Below are positions 34,984 to 43,413 of a stretch of 54,544 nucleotides of DNA, one piece after another; within the stretch, counting starts at the first letter, position 1; each line of letters starts with the position of its first letter. The stretch spans positions 1 to 54,544 of the forward strand of contig CAZCZY010000034.1 of NCBI GenBank assembly GCA_964503525.1, given 5' to 3'. The position numbers were made by a program, and so were the translations under genes. The notes beneath the pieces are model-generated. The model saw only the letters and a list, made by a program, of their open reading frames with translations, had not been told where the DNA came from and searched no databases. This DNA is from CAZCZY01 sp964503525. Its GTDB lineage: Bacteria > Patescibacteriota > JAUYIX01.

Positions 34984-35463
34984 ATGCAAAAAGCATATTT
35001 TGCTGGTGGATGTTTTTGGGGTGTGGAATATTATTTTCAGCAGGCGCCTGGGGTGCTGTCAACGCGTGTCGGGTACATGGGTGGTACCACAGAGAAGCCG
35101 ACATACGAGCAGGTAAGTCACAAAAAAACCGGCCACGCAGAAGCAATCGAAGTAGTTTTTGACGGCGCAAAAACTACGTATGAGGCTCTCGCCAGACTAT
35201 TTTTTGAAATACATGATCCGACGCAACTAAATCGACAAGGACCAGACGTGGGAGCGCAGTATCGTTCGGCGATTTTTTATGCCGACGAGGATCAAGAACG
35301 CGTGGCTGAGAAATTGATAGATATTCTCAAGAAAAAGGGGCTTGATGTAGAGACGCAGGTCCAGCCTGCCGCCACATTTTGGGAGGCAGAAAACTACCAC
35401 CAACAATATTACACAAAGGGTGGTGGCGTACCCTATTGCCACGTGCGGAAAAAGGTTTTTTAA
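34984..35463 (+). CDS. msrA: peptide methionine sulfoxide reductase MsrA
   Basis: 159 aa. ATG 34984 gives 'MQKAYFAGGCFWGVEYYF', with catalytic Cys10 in the GCFWG motif. Other family motifs are 'VGYMGGTTEKPTYEQVSHKK', 'GHAEAIEVVFD', 'FFEIHDPTQLNRQGPDVGAQ' and 'YHQQYY'. Reduces the S form of methionine sulfoxide using thioredoxin-type donors. Its partner msrB is separate, at 41360. Confidence 0.97.
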   Translation: MQKAYFAGGCFWGVEYYFQQAPGVLSTRVGYMGGTTEKPTYEQVSHKKTGHAEAIEVVFDGAKTTYEALARLFFEIHDPTQLNRQGPDVGAQYRSAIFYADEDQERVAEKLIDILKKKGLDVETQVQPAATFWEAENYHQQYYTKGGGVPYCHVRKKVF

Positions 35464-35512
35464 ACGCCAAAGGGCTTGTTGGGGCCAATGCCAACTTACG
35501 CCATAGATCTGG

Positions 35513-35518
35513 TACAAT
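35513..35518 (+). promoter_or_regulatory. -10 box of the 35529 gene
   Basis: TACAAT at 35513-35518, 10 nt before ATG 35529; no clear -35 at the right distance. Confidence 0.4.
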
Positions 35519-35528
35519 GTAAAGCTAT

Positions 35529-38273
35529 ATGCGCTTCTTCCCGCGCCGATTTCGTCGCCAGATAACAATCATGCTTATTGCCAGTATGGTGCTTGGCACC
35601 ATTGCTCCAATTGGTGGCTCTCCAAAACAAGCTGCAGCGGCAGACAGTGTCCAGCCTACAAACGACACCTGGGTTACGAATGGAGCCGTCAATGATGTTG
35701 TAACGGATGGCACCACCACATATCTTGGCGGAACTTTTACCCAGGTCGCACCGTATCATGGCAATGGCGTGCCATTTAACCCCGGTACGGGCTTGCCCTT
35801 TGCCGATTTTTCTAAGGTTGATGCGACAAACGCTGGGCTTACCACTGGCGGCCTGTATATTTCCATTCCTGATGGTTTAGGTGGCTGGTATATTGGAGGG
35901 CAATTTCGTCGCGTGGGTGGCCTTGCAAGAGACCGACTCGCCCACATATTACCGTCTGGCCATGTAGACCCCGCTTGGAATCCTGGCGCAAACGGAACGG
36001 TTCTAGGATTGGCCTATGACAATGGCCTTGTGTACGCCGTTGGTGACTTTACCGTTGCAGGAGGTGCTTCACGCACGAGAATAGCTTCCATTAACGCAAG
36101 CGGTGTTGCGACATCGTGGGCGCCCACACTTGGCACAATCGGCCGAACGATAAAAGTAGATGGGGATTATGTGTATGTGGGAGGCGACTTTGTATTAGCG
36201 AACGCTACTACACGCAACCGCTTAGCAAAAATTCACAAGACTACTGGTGTTTTAGATGCCTGGAACCCTAATGCGAGCGCCACTGCGGGCGTCACCGTGC
36301 ATGACATCGAGATAGTTGGCTCACTGGCCTATATTGTTGGAAACTTTACAACGATCAGTGCGGTTTCTCGAACAAGAGTTGCTGCTGTCGATAAATCCAC
36401 TGCGGTACTTGATCCCTTTGCACCAACTACAAATGCTTTAACAAAGGAGATAGATATACATGGTGGGTTTGCATACTTGTGCGGTGACTTTACGAACATT
36501 AACGGCAACGCCACGTTTAACGAATTGGGTCGGACATTTTTAACTGGGGCAGGGGCATTAGATACGACGTGGGATCCCTTGATAAATGCATTCTGCGAAG
36601 ACGTTGAAGTAGTGGGGACAGATATTTACGTGGGAGGCAATTTTACTTCCTTGGGCGGGTCTACAAGAAACCGCCTTGGCGCGGTCTCAATTGCCTCTGC
36701 GGCCTTAAATGCTTGGGCGCCAAATGCTAACCAAGCTATTCTTTCTATTTCGCTCTCTGGATCAAATGTATATTTTGGTGGGTGGCAGCACAGTATCTCT
36801 TTTGAAACGAGAAATCGTGTTGCCGCTTTTAGTGTGTCAACGGGAGCTGCACTAGCTTTTCACCCAAATGTCAATACAAGCGCGGTTCAAACGTTAGAAC
36901 TTTCTGGAAGTAATTTATATATTGGTGGGACCTTTACAACCATTGGCGGCACAACCAGAAACAATATTGGGCGAGTCAACGCGACGACGGCTGCGCTTGA
37001 CGCTACGTGGAATCCCAACGCAAACAGTACCGTCTTTGACATACTAATTGATGGTTCGAATATATTTCTTGCCGGAGCCTTTACTCTTATGGGTGGTACG
37101 GCAAGAAATCGTCTTGCAAAAGTTAATGACTCGACCGGAGCCCTTAACACGTTCTTTAACCCCAATGCTAATTTGGTGGTAAATAGTATTGATCGAGACG
37201 GAAGTAGAATTTATGCGGGAGGCACTTTTACAACAATGGGTTTAGTCGCTCGTAACCGACTCGCTGCGATCGATACCGTAACGGGTGCGCTAGACACACT
37301 TTGGAATCCCAATGCGAACTTGACAGTGGAAGTTGTAAAATATGACACGACAAAAGTCTACGTCGCTGGATCTTTTGGGATTGTGGGTGGAGCTACACGC
37401 GATAGTATCGCCGAACTCAACACTACAACCGGCGCTGCAACGACGTGGAATGCGGGCGGTACCGCAACTACGGTCAACGAGTTGGTCGTGACTCCCACTT
37501 TTATTTTTTTAGGCGGAGATTTTACCATTATGGGAGGTCCCGCCCGTGTGGATATTGCCCAGTTAAATAGGACCACGGCTTTAGCGACAACATGGAATCC
37601 AGCTAACGCAGCTACAGGCGCTGGGGTTGAGGCAATTGCACTAACACCAAATGGAAATCATGTCTATGTGGGAGGTATATTTACAACATTAAACGGTGGT
37701 GCCAATGCCGACGAGGGCCGCGATTTTTTTGCCGAATACGCCTTTGACGCACCCGCTGAAGTAGAAATCATAACAATCGACGGCGAGGTGCCGGAGACCA
37801 TTACGTTTATTCTATCCGATGCCACCATTGGGTTTGGACAATTATCTACGGTGCTTTCGCGCTATGCAACGGGGGACGCGCTTGGCTCCGGAACCGAAGT
37901 AGTCGCACATACCCTCCAAGCTACCTCAAATGCGTCCAGTGGGTATGTAATGACGGTTTTTGGGGAGAGCCTTGATAACGGAATCGATATTCTTACTGCA
38001 ATTGGCGGAATAACAGCCGTTGCTCCAAATCCTGGAACGCAACAATTTGGCATTAGGATAACTGCAGTGTCCGGGTCGGGAACGGTTTCTGCCCCGTACG
38101 GGACGGCTAACTATGCCTATGGTGGAGTCACAACACCCGACCAAATCGCGACAGCGAGCGGCCCGTCTCTAACCACCACGTACAGTTTGTATTATCTAGC
38201 GAATATTGACGTCAACATTTCTTCGGGGGATTATGTCGCGCAGCTGACCTATACTATCGCCCCGACATTTTAG
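35529..38273 (+). CDS. large secreted repeat protein (delta-60/DUF5122-like propeller, surface)
   Basis: 914 aa. Signal peptide of about 40 residues (Arg-rich start, hydrophobic, ending 'KQAAAADS'). Residues 45-740 carry about fourteen repeats of roughly 45 residues with the pattern '(V/I)Y(V/I)GG-FT-(I/M)GG-TRN-LA-(I/V)---TGAL-AWNPNAN', as in delta-60 or DUF5122 repeats, which probably build one or two propellers or a solenoid. The C-terminal 170 residues form a separate beta domain ending 'YSLYYLANIDVNISSGDYVA', then a short tail, resembling WxL-like or S-layer-associated domains. Extracellular, possibly adhesive. Neighbours do not suggest an operon. Confidence 0.82.
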   Translation: MRFFPRRFRRQITIMLIASMVLGTIAPIGGSPKQAAAADSVQPTNDTWVTNGAVNDVVTDGTTTYLGGTFTQVAPYHGNGVPFNPGTGLPFADFSKVDATNAGLTTGGLYISIPDGLGGWYIGGQFRRVGGLARDRLAHILPSGHVDPAWNPGANGTVLGLAYDNGLVYAVGDFTVAGGASRTRIASINASGVATSWAPTLGTIGRTIKVDGDYVYVGGDFVLANATTRNRLAKIHKTTGVLDAWNPNASATAGVTVHDIEIVGSLAYIVGNFTTISAVSRTRVAAVDKSTAVLDPFAPTTNALTKEIDIHGGFAYLCGDFTNINGNATFNELGRTFLTGAGALDTTWDPLINAFCEDVEVVGTDIYVGGNFTSLGGSTRNRLGAVSIASAALNAWAPNANQAILSISLSGSNVYFGGWQHSISFETRNRVAAFSVSTGAALAFHPNVNTSAVQTLELSGSNLYIGGTFTTIGGTTRNNIGRVNATTAALDATWNPNANSTVFDILIDGSNIFLAGAFTLMGGTARNRLAKVNDSTGALNTFFNPNANLVVNSIDRDGSRIYAGGTFTTMGLVARNRLAAIDTVTGALDTLWNPNANLTVEVVKYDTTKVYVAGSFGIVGGATRDSIAELNTTTGAATTWNAGGTATTVNELVVTPTFIFLGGDFTIMGGPARVDIAQLNRTTALATTWNPANAATGAGVEAIALTPNGNHVYVGGIFTTLNGGANADEGRDFFAEYAFDAPAEVEIITIDGEVPETITFILSDATIGFGQLSTVLSRYATGDALGSGTEVVAHTLQATSNASSGYVMTVFGESLDNGIDILTAIGGITAVAPNPGTQQFGIRITAVSGSGTVSAPYGTANYAYGGVTTPDQIATASGPSLTTTYSLYYLANIDVNISSGDYVAQLTYTIAPTF

Positions 38274-38301
38274 CGTGCCGGTGTCACAGCGTAGATTGTC
38301 C

Positions 38302-38330
38302 TTGCGAATCTGACTAAAGGTGGCTATGCT
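38302..38330 (+). promoter_or_regulatory. promoter of the ABC transporter operon
   Basis: TTGCGA (38302-38307), 17-nt spacer, TATGCT (38325-38330), 11 nt before ATG 38342. Confidence 0.5.
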
Positions 38331-38341
38331 CCGTTTTCATT

Positions 38342-39439
38342 ATGCAAAGCAACGGCGACCAGCAACTACTAAAAAAAATCGCAGATTTACGAAATTCCGG
38401 CAGTTCTGACGAACAAATCATTGAAAGTTTGACTGGCACGGGTTGGGATGCGCGAGACATCGAGCGCATCGTTGTTTTGCCGCGACCGGTCAAGCCGGGC
38501 GCTCCGATTATCAATGTTCGTGGCGTTTCAAAAAAATATAAAAAGGTTACGGCACTGGACGACGTCTCGCTCGAGATCAACGCCAGTGGCGTGACGGCGC
38601 TGCTCGGTCCAAATGGTGCAGGAAAAACTACGCTTGTTCGGATACTGGCTACGCTATTGCCTGTCACCAATGGCAACGTGACCGTCGCTGGCTTGGACCT
38701 GGTGCGCGATGCACAAAAAATACGTGAGCTTATAGGCCTGGCAGGGCAATATGCCGCCGTCGATGAGTATTTAACCGCTCGAGAAAATTTAGAAATGGTG
38801 GCACGCCTCTACCATCTCACATCAGCCGTCGCAAAGACTCGCGCGACAGAATTAATTAAACTATTTGATCTATCTGAAGCTGCCGATCGTACTCTCAAAA
38901 CCTACTCAGGCGGCATGCGACGCCGACTAGACCTCGCCGCAAGCATTGTCGCCCACCCAAAAATACTTTTTCTCGACGAACCCACGACCGGACTCGACCC
39001 GCGCGGCCGCTTTGCGATGTGGAATATTATTCGAGATTTGGTTGATGAGGGCACAACGGTTGTTTTGACGACACAGTATTTAGAAGAGGCGGACCAACTC
39101 GCTGACAAAGTTTTTGTGATTGACCACGGCCGCATCATCGCGCAAGGCACGCCTGACGAACTCAAGCACAAAGTCGGCGGCGACATCTTAGAAATACATC
39201 TCACTCAACATTCTGACGCAGAGCAAGCCGCGGCGCTCATCAAAAAATTTGGTGATGGCGAACCACACGTCGATGCATCGACGGGCATCGTGACAATCGC
39301 GGCATCTGGTGGCGCCGCGGTCCTCGTTAATGTTGTGCGCGAGCTTGACGGCGCAAAACTTAAACTCACCGACGTAATGTTGCGCCGGCCCTCTCTCGAC
39401 GATGTTTTTCTAAAACTAACCGGCCACGAGGCCAAATAG
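38342..39439 (+). CDS. ABC transporter ATP-binding protein (DrrA-like) with helical N-terminal extension
   Basis: 365 aa. Walker A 'GPNGAGKTT' at 89-97, signature 'YSGGMRRRLDLA', Walker B 'ILFLDEPTTGLDP', then 'TTQYLEEADQLAD' with the switch region and the DrrA-type C-terminal domain ending 'RRPSLDDVFLKLTG'. The first 50 residues are an extra helical domain ('LLKKIADLRNSGSSDEQI' and 'LTGTGWDARDIERIV'), like a UBA-type three-helix bundle. Powers export of an unknown compound with the permease encoded 16 nt downstream. Confidence 0.93.
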   Translation: MQSNGDQQLLKKIADLRNSGSSDEQIIESLTGTGWDARDIERIVVLPRPVKPGAPIINVRGVSKKYKKVTALDDVSLEINASGVTALLGPNGAGKTTLVRILATLLPVTNGNVTVAGLDLVRDAQKIRELIGLAGQYAAVDEYLTARENLEMVARLYHLTSAVAKTRATELIKLFDLSEAADRTLKTYSGGMRRRLDLAASIVAHPKILFLDEPTTGLDPRGRFAMWNIIRDLVDEGTTVVLTTQYLEEADQLADKVFVIDHGRIIAQGTPDELKHKVGGDILEIHLTQHSDAEQAAALIKKFGDGEPHVDASTGIVTIAASGGAAVLVNVVRELDGAKLKLTDVMLRRPSLDDVFLKLTGHEAK

Positions 39440-39455
39440 TCGCCACCCAAACAAA

Positions 39456-40208
39456 ATGACGATCCTCTCCGACGTTTTAGTAATCACACGCAGAAATCTC
39501 ATACGGTACGTCCGTTTACCGCAGTTAATTGTGTTTACGTTTATTCAGCCGGTGATGTTTGTTCTGCTCTTTGCCTATGTTTTTGGAGGCGCGATAAATA
39601 CCGGTGTTGATTACATCAATTTTTTGCTGCCGGGGATTATGGTGCAGACCATCCTTTTTGGCGCGATGCAAACAGGTGTCGGACTTTCCGAAGATTTGTC
39701 CAAAGGAATGATTGATCGCTTTCGGTCGCTGCCCATGGCTCGGCTCGCCGTTTTAGCGGGACGAACGACCGCCGATCTCCTTAGAAACTTTTTTGTCTTA
39801 ATTGTTATGGTGCTGGTTGGATACTTAATCGGCTTTAGGATTAGCGGCGGTTACCAAGATTTTGCCTTGGCCATGGCTATAACACTCGTTTTTGGTTTTG
39901 CTTTTAGTTGGGTGTCGGCCTCTGTTGGACTTTTTGTTAAAAACCCCGAGACCGCGCAAAGCGCCGGTTTTATTTGGGTTTTCCCGCTCGTTTTTGCGAG
40001 TTCTGTTTTCGTCCCAGTAGAAACCATGAAACCCGCCATCCGTGCATTTGCCGAGCACAATCCCATCACCTACGTTGTTGATGTTGTTAGGGCCCTGTCC
40101 CTTGGAATCCCTCTCGGAAACGAACTCTGGTACGCTTTGGCCTGGATCGCCGGCCTACTCATCGTATTTATTCCGCTGGCGGTGTACCAGTACCGAAAAA
40201 TTTCGTAA
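39456..40208 (+). CDS. ABC-2 type permease (DrrB-like)
   Basis: 250 aa, six transmembrane helices. Family marks: 'RNLIRYVRLPQLIVFTFIQP' at the N-terminal coupling region, 'FLLPGIMVQTILFGAM', 'DLSKGMIDRFRSLPMAR', and 'IRAFAEHNPITYVVDVVRAL' before the last helices, all typical of the DrrB/ABC-2 family. Membrane half of the exporter whose ATPase is encoded immediately upstream. Confidence 0.93.
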   Translation: MTILSDVLVITRRNLIRYVRLPQLIVFTFIQPVMFVLLFAYVFGGAINTGVDYINFLLPGIMVQTILFGAMQTGVGLSEDLSKGMIDRFRSLPMARLAVLAGRTTADLLRNFFVLIVMVLVGYLIGFRISGGYQDFALAMAITLVFGFAFSWVSASVGLFVKNPETAQSAGFIWVFPLVFASSVFVPVETMKPAIRAFAEHNPITYVVDVVRALSLGIPLGNELWYALAWIAGLLIVFIPLAVYQYRKIS

Positions 40209-40280
40209 ACAATAGGCTACTGTGTTCTGGCGGCTGCTGGTTCGTTACAAACTCAAAAAAGAGAGTATGGGAGTCGACAC

Positions 40281-40628
40281 ATGCCGGACATGTACGTGGA
40301 AGCGCTTACTGATTCGTTTGAAGAATGTCTGAGCAGGGAACTGTCGGACTTAGCATCAAGCATGCCCGACCATGAAGATGCTGGTACTATCGATGGACTG
40401 GTTGGGCGAATCGAGCAACACGTTAGCGACAATGCCCCAAGTGCAGACGATGAAAAGCATTCGAGGTACCAGTATTTGACTCGTGTTGCAGGACTCCTCA
40501 AGAAAGATGCCGACGACTTGGCGACGACGACAGACGGTTGCCTGATGGTTGTAGGCAAACGCCTCAATCAAATTGTTGCAACCTGGCGCACAGAGGTCTC
40601 ATTGCTGGCGCAAGATCTCGGTTTGTAG
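40281..40628 (+). CDS. hypothetical acidic helical protein
   Basis: 115 aa. A GGGAG lies 5-9 nt before ATG 40281. The protein is acidic and predicted helical with several Asp/Glu and Leu heptads; no membrane segment. No family. It has its own terminator at 40658, so it is a monocistronic gene of the Shine-Dalgarno class. Confidence 0.6.
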   Translation: MPDMYVEALTDSFEECLSRELSDLASSMPDHEDAGTIDGLVGRIEQHVSDNAPSADDEKHSRYQYLTRVAGLLKKDADDLATTTDGCLMVVGKRLNQIVATWRTEVSLLAQDLGL

Positions 40629-40657
40629 AAATAGGCGATCAAAAAACGAACGTCTAC

Positions 40658-40688
40658 AAATCCGCTCTAAAGAATAGGGCGGATTTTT
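40658..40688 (+). terminator. intrinsic terminator of the 40281 gene
   Basis: 8-bp stem AAATCCGC/GCGGATTT (40658-40665 / 40679-40686) and T-run. Confidence 0.8.
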
Positions 40689-40790
40689 CTTGAGAAGTAT
40701 TTGCTGGTACTAGAACGAACACCGTAACTAAACGAAACTAATTGTTGTTGTCAGAGTATTACTCGATATTAACCCGTAAACTCTACTCAT

Positions 40791-41285
40791 ATGATTTTCA
40801 CAAAAATATTACTTGGAGCGCTTGGTGCAGTCGTTGTTGCAGGTGGTCTCGCCTTTGCCGGTGAGACTAATGCACAAGGCGATCAAAGTTCCGCACCCAT
40901 AGCGCCCATTAACCAAAATTTCCAAACCGGCCAGATCGGCGACGGCGAGATCGGTCAAGAACAAAAGCATCGAGGCCCAAAGAAAAATCGCAAGCACAAG
41001 AAAAACCGGCGCAATCGTAAAGATCATCCTAAGTTAACTGCCGAGCAACGTGCGGCATTACAACAAGCGACCGAACAAAGTAATTACGAAGCCTGGAAAA
41101 AAATACTTGGCGATGCACCGATCACAAAGAAAATCACCGCTGAGAATTTTCCAACGTTTGTAGAGGCCATGAAGTTGTTTAAGAACGGCGATAAAGAAGC
41201 AGCTCAAAAAATATTTAAGGAACTTGGCGTCAAACCGCCGTTACATAAAGTGCCTCGCACAGCACCTCAGCTTCCTCAGCAATAA
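40791..41285 (+). CDS. small secreted basic protein
   Basis: 164 aa. Signal peptide (hydrophobic 5-22, likely cleavage after 'AFAGETNA'). The mature protein has a Lys/Arg/His-rich tract ('KHRGPKKNRKHKKNRRNRK') and then a helical domain 'LTAEQRAALQQATEQSNYEA' through 'NFPTFVEAMKLFKNGDK'. Possibly binds nucleic acid or anionic polymer outside the cell; the basic tract is the only clue. TAAACT (40777-40782) is a likely -10, 8 nt before the ATG. Terminated at 41303. Confidence 0.7.
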   Translation: MIFTKILLGALGAVVVAGGLAFAGETNAQGDQSSAPIAPINQNFQTGQIGDGEIGQEQKHRGPKKNRKHKKNRRNRKDHPKLTAEQRAALQQATEQSNYEAWKKILGDAPITKKITAENFPTFVEAMKLFKNGDKEAAQKIFKELGVKPPLHKVPRTAPQLPQQ

Positions 41286-41302
41286 TTGAGGAGACCGAAA
41301 GA

Positions 41303-41335
41303 AGCAGATGAGCCGATAAAGCCATCTGCTTTTTT
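41303..41335 (+). terminator. intrinsic terminator of the 40791 gene
   Basis: 8-bp stem AGCAGATG/CATCTGCT (41303-41310 / 41323-41330) followed by T6. Confidence 0.8.
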
Positions 41336-41343
41336 GTTTGCGC

Positions 41344-41349
41344 TATACT
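41344..41349 (+). promoter_or_regulatory. -10 box of msrB
   Basis: TATACT at 41344-41349, 10 nt before ATG 41360 and immediately after the upstream terminator. Confidence 0.5.
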
Positions 41350-41359
41350 ATTCGTACCG

Positions 41360-41791
41360 ATGACAACGATTGACTCACCAAAAAAAATAGAAAAGCCACT
41401 GGACGAGTGGCGCAAACAATTGACGCCGGAGCAATTTCGCGTGACGAGGCAGAAGGGGACCGAAGCACCATTTACGGGCCAATACCACGATACAAAAACT
41501 CCTGGCATGTACGTTTGTGTGTGTTGTGGTTCGCCGCTCTTTGATTCGAAGACAAAATTTGAATCAGGCACGGGTTGGCCCAGTTTTTACGAGCCGATCG
41601 CACAAAAGAGCGTTGCGACAGAGCAAGACACTTCTTTAGGTGTGGCTCGAACAGAAGTCATGTGCCAACGTTGTGAAGCTCATCTTGGCCATGTGTTCTC
41701 TGATGCACCGCAGCAACCTACGGGATTACGTTTTTGCATCAATTCTGCCGCGCTCAAATTGATGCCGGACAAGTCAGCTGCGGAAAAATAG
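41360..41791 (+). CDS. msrB: peptide methionine sulfoxide reductase MsrB
   Basis: 143 aa. Zinc-binding Cys pairs (Cys53/Cys56 and Cys102/Cys105), 'LFDSKTKFESGTGWPSFYEP', 'HLGHVFSDAP' and the catalytic 'LRFCINSAAL' with Cys126. Reduces the R form of methionine sulfoxide and complements msrA at 34984. Its end overlaps the promoter of the next gene. Confidence 0.97.
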   Translation: MTTIDSPKKIEKPLDEWRKQLTPEQFRVTRQKGTEAPFTGQYHDTKTPGMYVCVCCGSPLFDSKTKFESGTGWPSFYEPIAQKSVATEQDTSLGVARTEVMCQRCEAHLGHVFSDAPQQPTGLRFCINSAALKLMPDKSAAEK

Positions 41792-41816
41792 ACAAAAAAA
41801 TATTCTGGTCTATACT
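41789..41816 (+). promoter_or_regulatory. leaderless promoter of the 41824 gene
   Basis: TAGACA (41789-41794), 16-nt spacer, TATACT (41811-41816), 7 nt to ATG 41824. Confidence 0.6.
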
Positions 41817-41823
41817 CGGCGGC

Positions 41824-43086
41824 ATGAATCACCAATCCATTTCTCGCTTATTTTCGCTTAGTCTAGCGGCAATTTTAGTCGCCGTTCCGTTGGTTGCACC
41901 GCGTCTTGCTTTGGGACAGCTGCAAACGGCACCAGCTAACCAAGCGAGTCAAGTCAACCAACCTGAAAGATTTCTCAGTGGCGAGTCTGTAACGGTAAGT
42001 GAACCCATCAACGATGATGCCTATGTGACGGGAGGCCAGGTCATGATAACCAAAGATATTGGTCAAGATTTGATCGTTTTTGGTGGTTCGCTCCAGGTGA
42101 CCGGCAACACAAAGCAGGATTTGATAGCTGCGGGTGGCAACATCTCCGTGAACGGTTCAGTTGGCGACGATGTACGGATTGGCGGCGGCACTATCGTAAT
42201 CGCGGGCAATGTTGGCGACGAACTCATGGCAGCGGGCGGCACCATTGATATTGGACCAGACGCAACGGTGTCGGGAGACGCAATACTGGGTGGCGGCGCG
42301 ATCACAATTAACGGCAACATTAACGGCAATGCGAAAATTGCTGGTGGCGAAGTGATCGTAAATGGTGAGGTCAAAAATGGCGCCGAGATTAGAGCAGACA
42401 AAATCACCGTCAACGGAACGATTCAAGGCGGTGCTACTCTTGTTGCTAAAGAAATCGTGCTCGGTGCCGATTCTGCATTTGTCGGGGATGTTCGCTACTG
42501 GAATAAAACGGGCGCACTCGACATTGCGACGCATGTAACAGGTGGCACGGCAACGTTTGATGTAACGTTGCAGCCGCGAGATGGTGAACCGAGTTTTGCG
42601 GCGTCTGTCGCGACAATAGCCATCGCACTTTTGTGGGCCTTGGCGTCCTCAGCGCTAATTTTGCTACTGCTGGTAATATTCTTGCGGGGTTTCTTTGTGC
42701 AGGTTGAGGAGCGCGCAGTAAAAAACTTTTGGAAAGATCTTGGGATTGGGATTGGATTTTTGCTCATCGTACCAATGGCGGCCATTATTTTATGTGTGAC
42801 CCTGGTAGGCATTCCGATCGGTTTGATGCTGCTCGCTGGGTACATCGCGACTCTCTACCTCGCCGAAATATTTGCATCAATTGTGATCGCACTTTGGTGG
42901 GCAAACCGCCGCAAAGCCAAATGGTCCAAGGTCGTGCTGTTTTTTGTCAGCCTTGGTGTTTTGATTGTGCTTAATCTGGTTCAGTTGATTCCGATCGCAG
43001 GATGGCTTGCCACGGGACTCGTGATCTTTGCAGTCATTGGCTCCTCGGTCGCCGTTAAGTGGAAAATTTTACGGCAATACATGTAG
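41824..43086 (+). CDS. bactofilin-like beta-helix protein with C-terminal membrane domain
   Basis: 420 aa. Signal peptide (1-31). Residues 50-255 are a regular series of short turns ('GGQVMITKDIGQDLIVFGGS', 'AAGGNISVNGSVGDDVRIGG', 'ILGGGAITINGNINGNAKI'), the pattern of polymer-forming (bactofilin) beta-helices. The last 160 residues have four or five transmembrane helices with a short loop 'EERAVKNFWKDLGIG'. Because of the signal peptide the helix would lie outside the membrane, unlike cytosolic bactofilins. Function unknown; possibly an envelope scaffold. Confidence 0.8.
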   Translation: MNHQSISRLFSLSLAAILVAVPLVAPRLALGQLQTAPANQASQVNQPERFLSGESVTVSEPINDDAYVTGGQVMITKDIGQDLIVFGGSLQVTGNTKQDLIAAGGNISVNGSVGDDVRIGGGTIVIAGNVGDELMAAGGTIDIGPDATVSGDAILGGGAITINGNINGNAKIAGGEVIVNGEVKNGAEIRADKITVNGTIQGGATLVAKEIVLGADSAFVGDVRYWNKTGALDIATHVTGGTATFDVTLQPRDGEPSFAASVATIAIALLWALASSALILLLLVIFLRGFFVQVEERAVKNFWKDLGIGIGFLLIVPMAAIILCVTLVGIPIGLMLLAGYIATLYLAEIFASIVIALWWANRRKAKWSKVVLFFVSLGVLIVLNLVQLIPIAGWLATGLVIFAVIGSSVAVKWKILRQYM

Positions 43087-43133
43087 AATACAAGTATGCC
43101 AAAGGAGACTGTATGACAAAGGAGCCAGCATGA
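43084..43133 (+). other. leader with -10 box and two nested mini-ORFs
   Basis: TAGAAT (43084-43089) lies 6 nt before ATG 43096, which opens a 6-codon ORF (MPKETV) ending at 43116. Its stop overlaps ATG 43113 of a second 6-codon ORF (MTKEPA) ending at 43133, whose stop in turn overlaps ATG 43130 of the real gene. Both overlaps are ATGA. The two mini-ORFs are near-repeats of a 17-nt unit, each containing AAAGGAG, so each supplies a Shine-Dalgarno for the next start. Confidence 0.6.
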
Positions 43134-43390
43134 CACAGGAGCTTATACATGAGTTTGTGTTGTGGAGCGGTCGTTCTGCCGCTATATTGCTGGTGCTCAA
43201 CTTCACCACCTGCTTTGTCATGCCTTGGGCGCGCAATCGTTTACCGTGGCGCGGAAGCCGTCCTGGCCGCGATAAACGTGATAAATTTGGCAGTTTTCAG
43301 TTTACCGCAGTGCATCGCCTCTTTGCCTGGGCGGCGATTATCATGGTCATGGCGCATATAGTCCTCTCGATTTTGGCCAAAAAACTCTAG
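43130..43390 (+). CDS. two-helix membrane protein with His-x13-His helix (possible heme binder)
   Basis: 86 aa. AAAGGAG (43118-43124) precedes ATG 43130. Helix 1 spans about 15-33 (with Cys28); a basic loop (35-52, RNRLPWRGSRPGRDKR) faces the cytosol; helix 2 spans about 60-82 and contains His62 and His76. A His-x13-His pair in one helix is the spacing used for two stacked b hemes in ferric reductase/NOX and cytochrome b proteins, so heme binding is plausible but unproven. First gene of a four-gene coupled cluster. Confidence 0.65.
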   Translation: MTQELIHEFVLWSGRSAAILLVLNFTTCFVMPWARNRLPWRGSRPGRDKRDKFGSFQFTAVHRLFAWAAIIMVMAHIVLSILAKKL

Positions 43391-43413
43391 CAAACGTAAA
43401 AAGTCTCGTTCCC

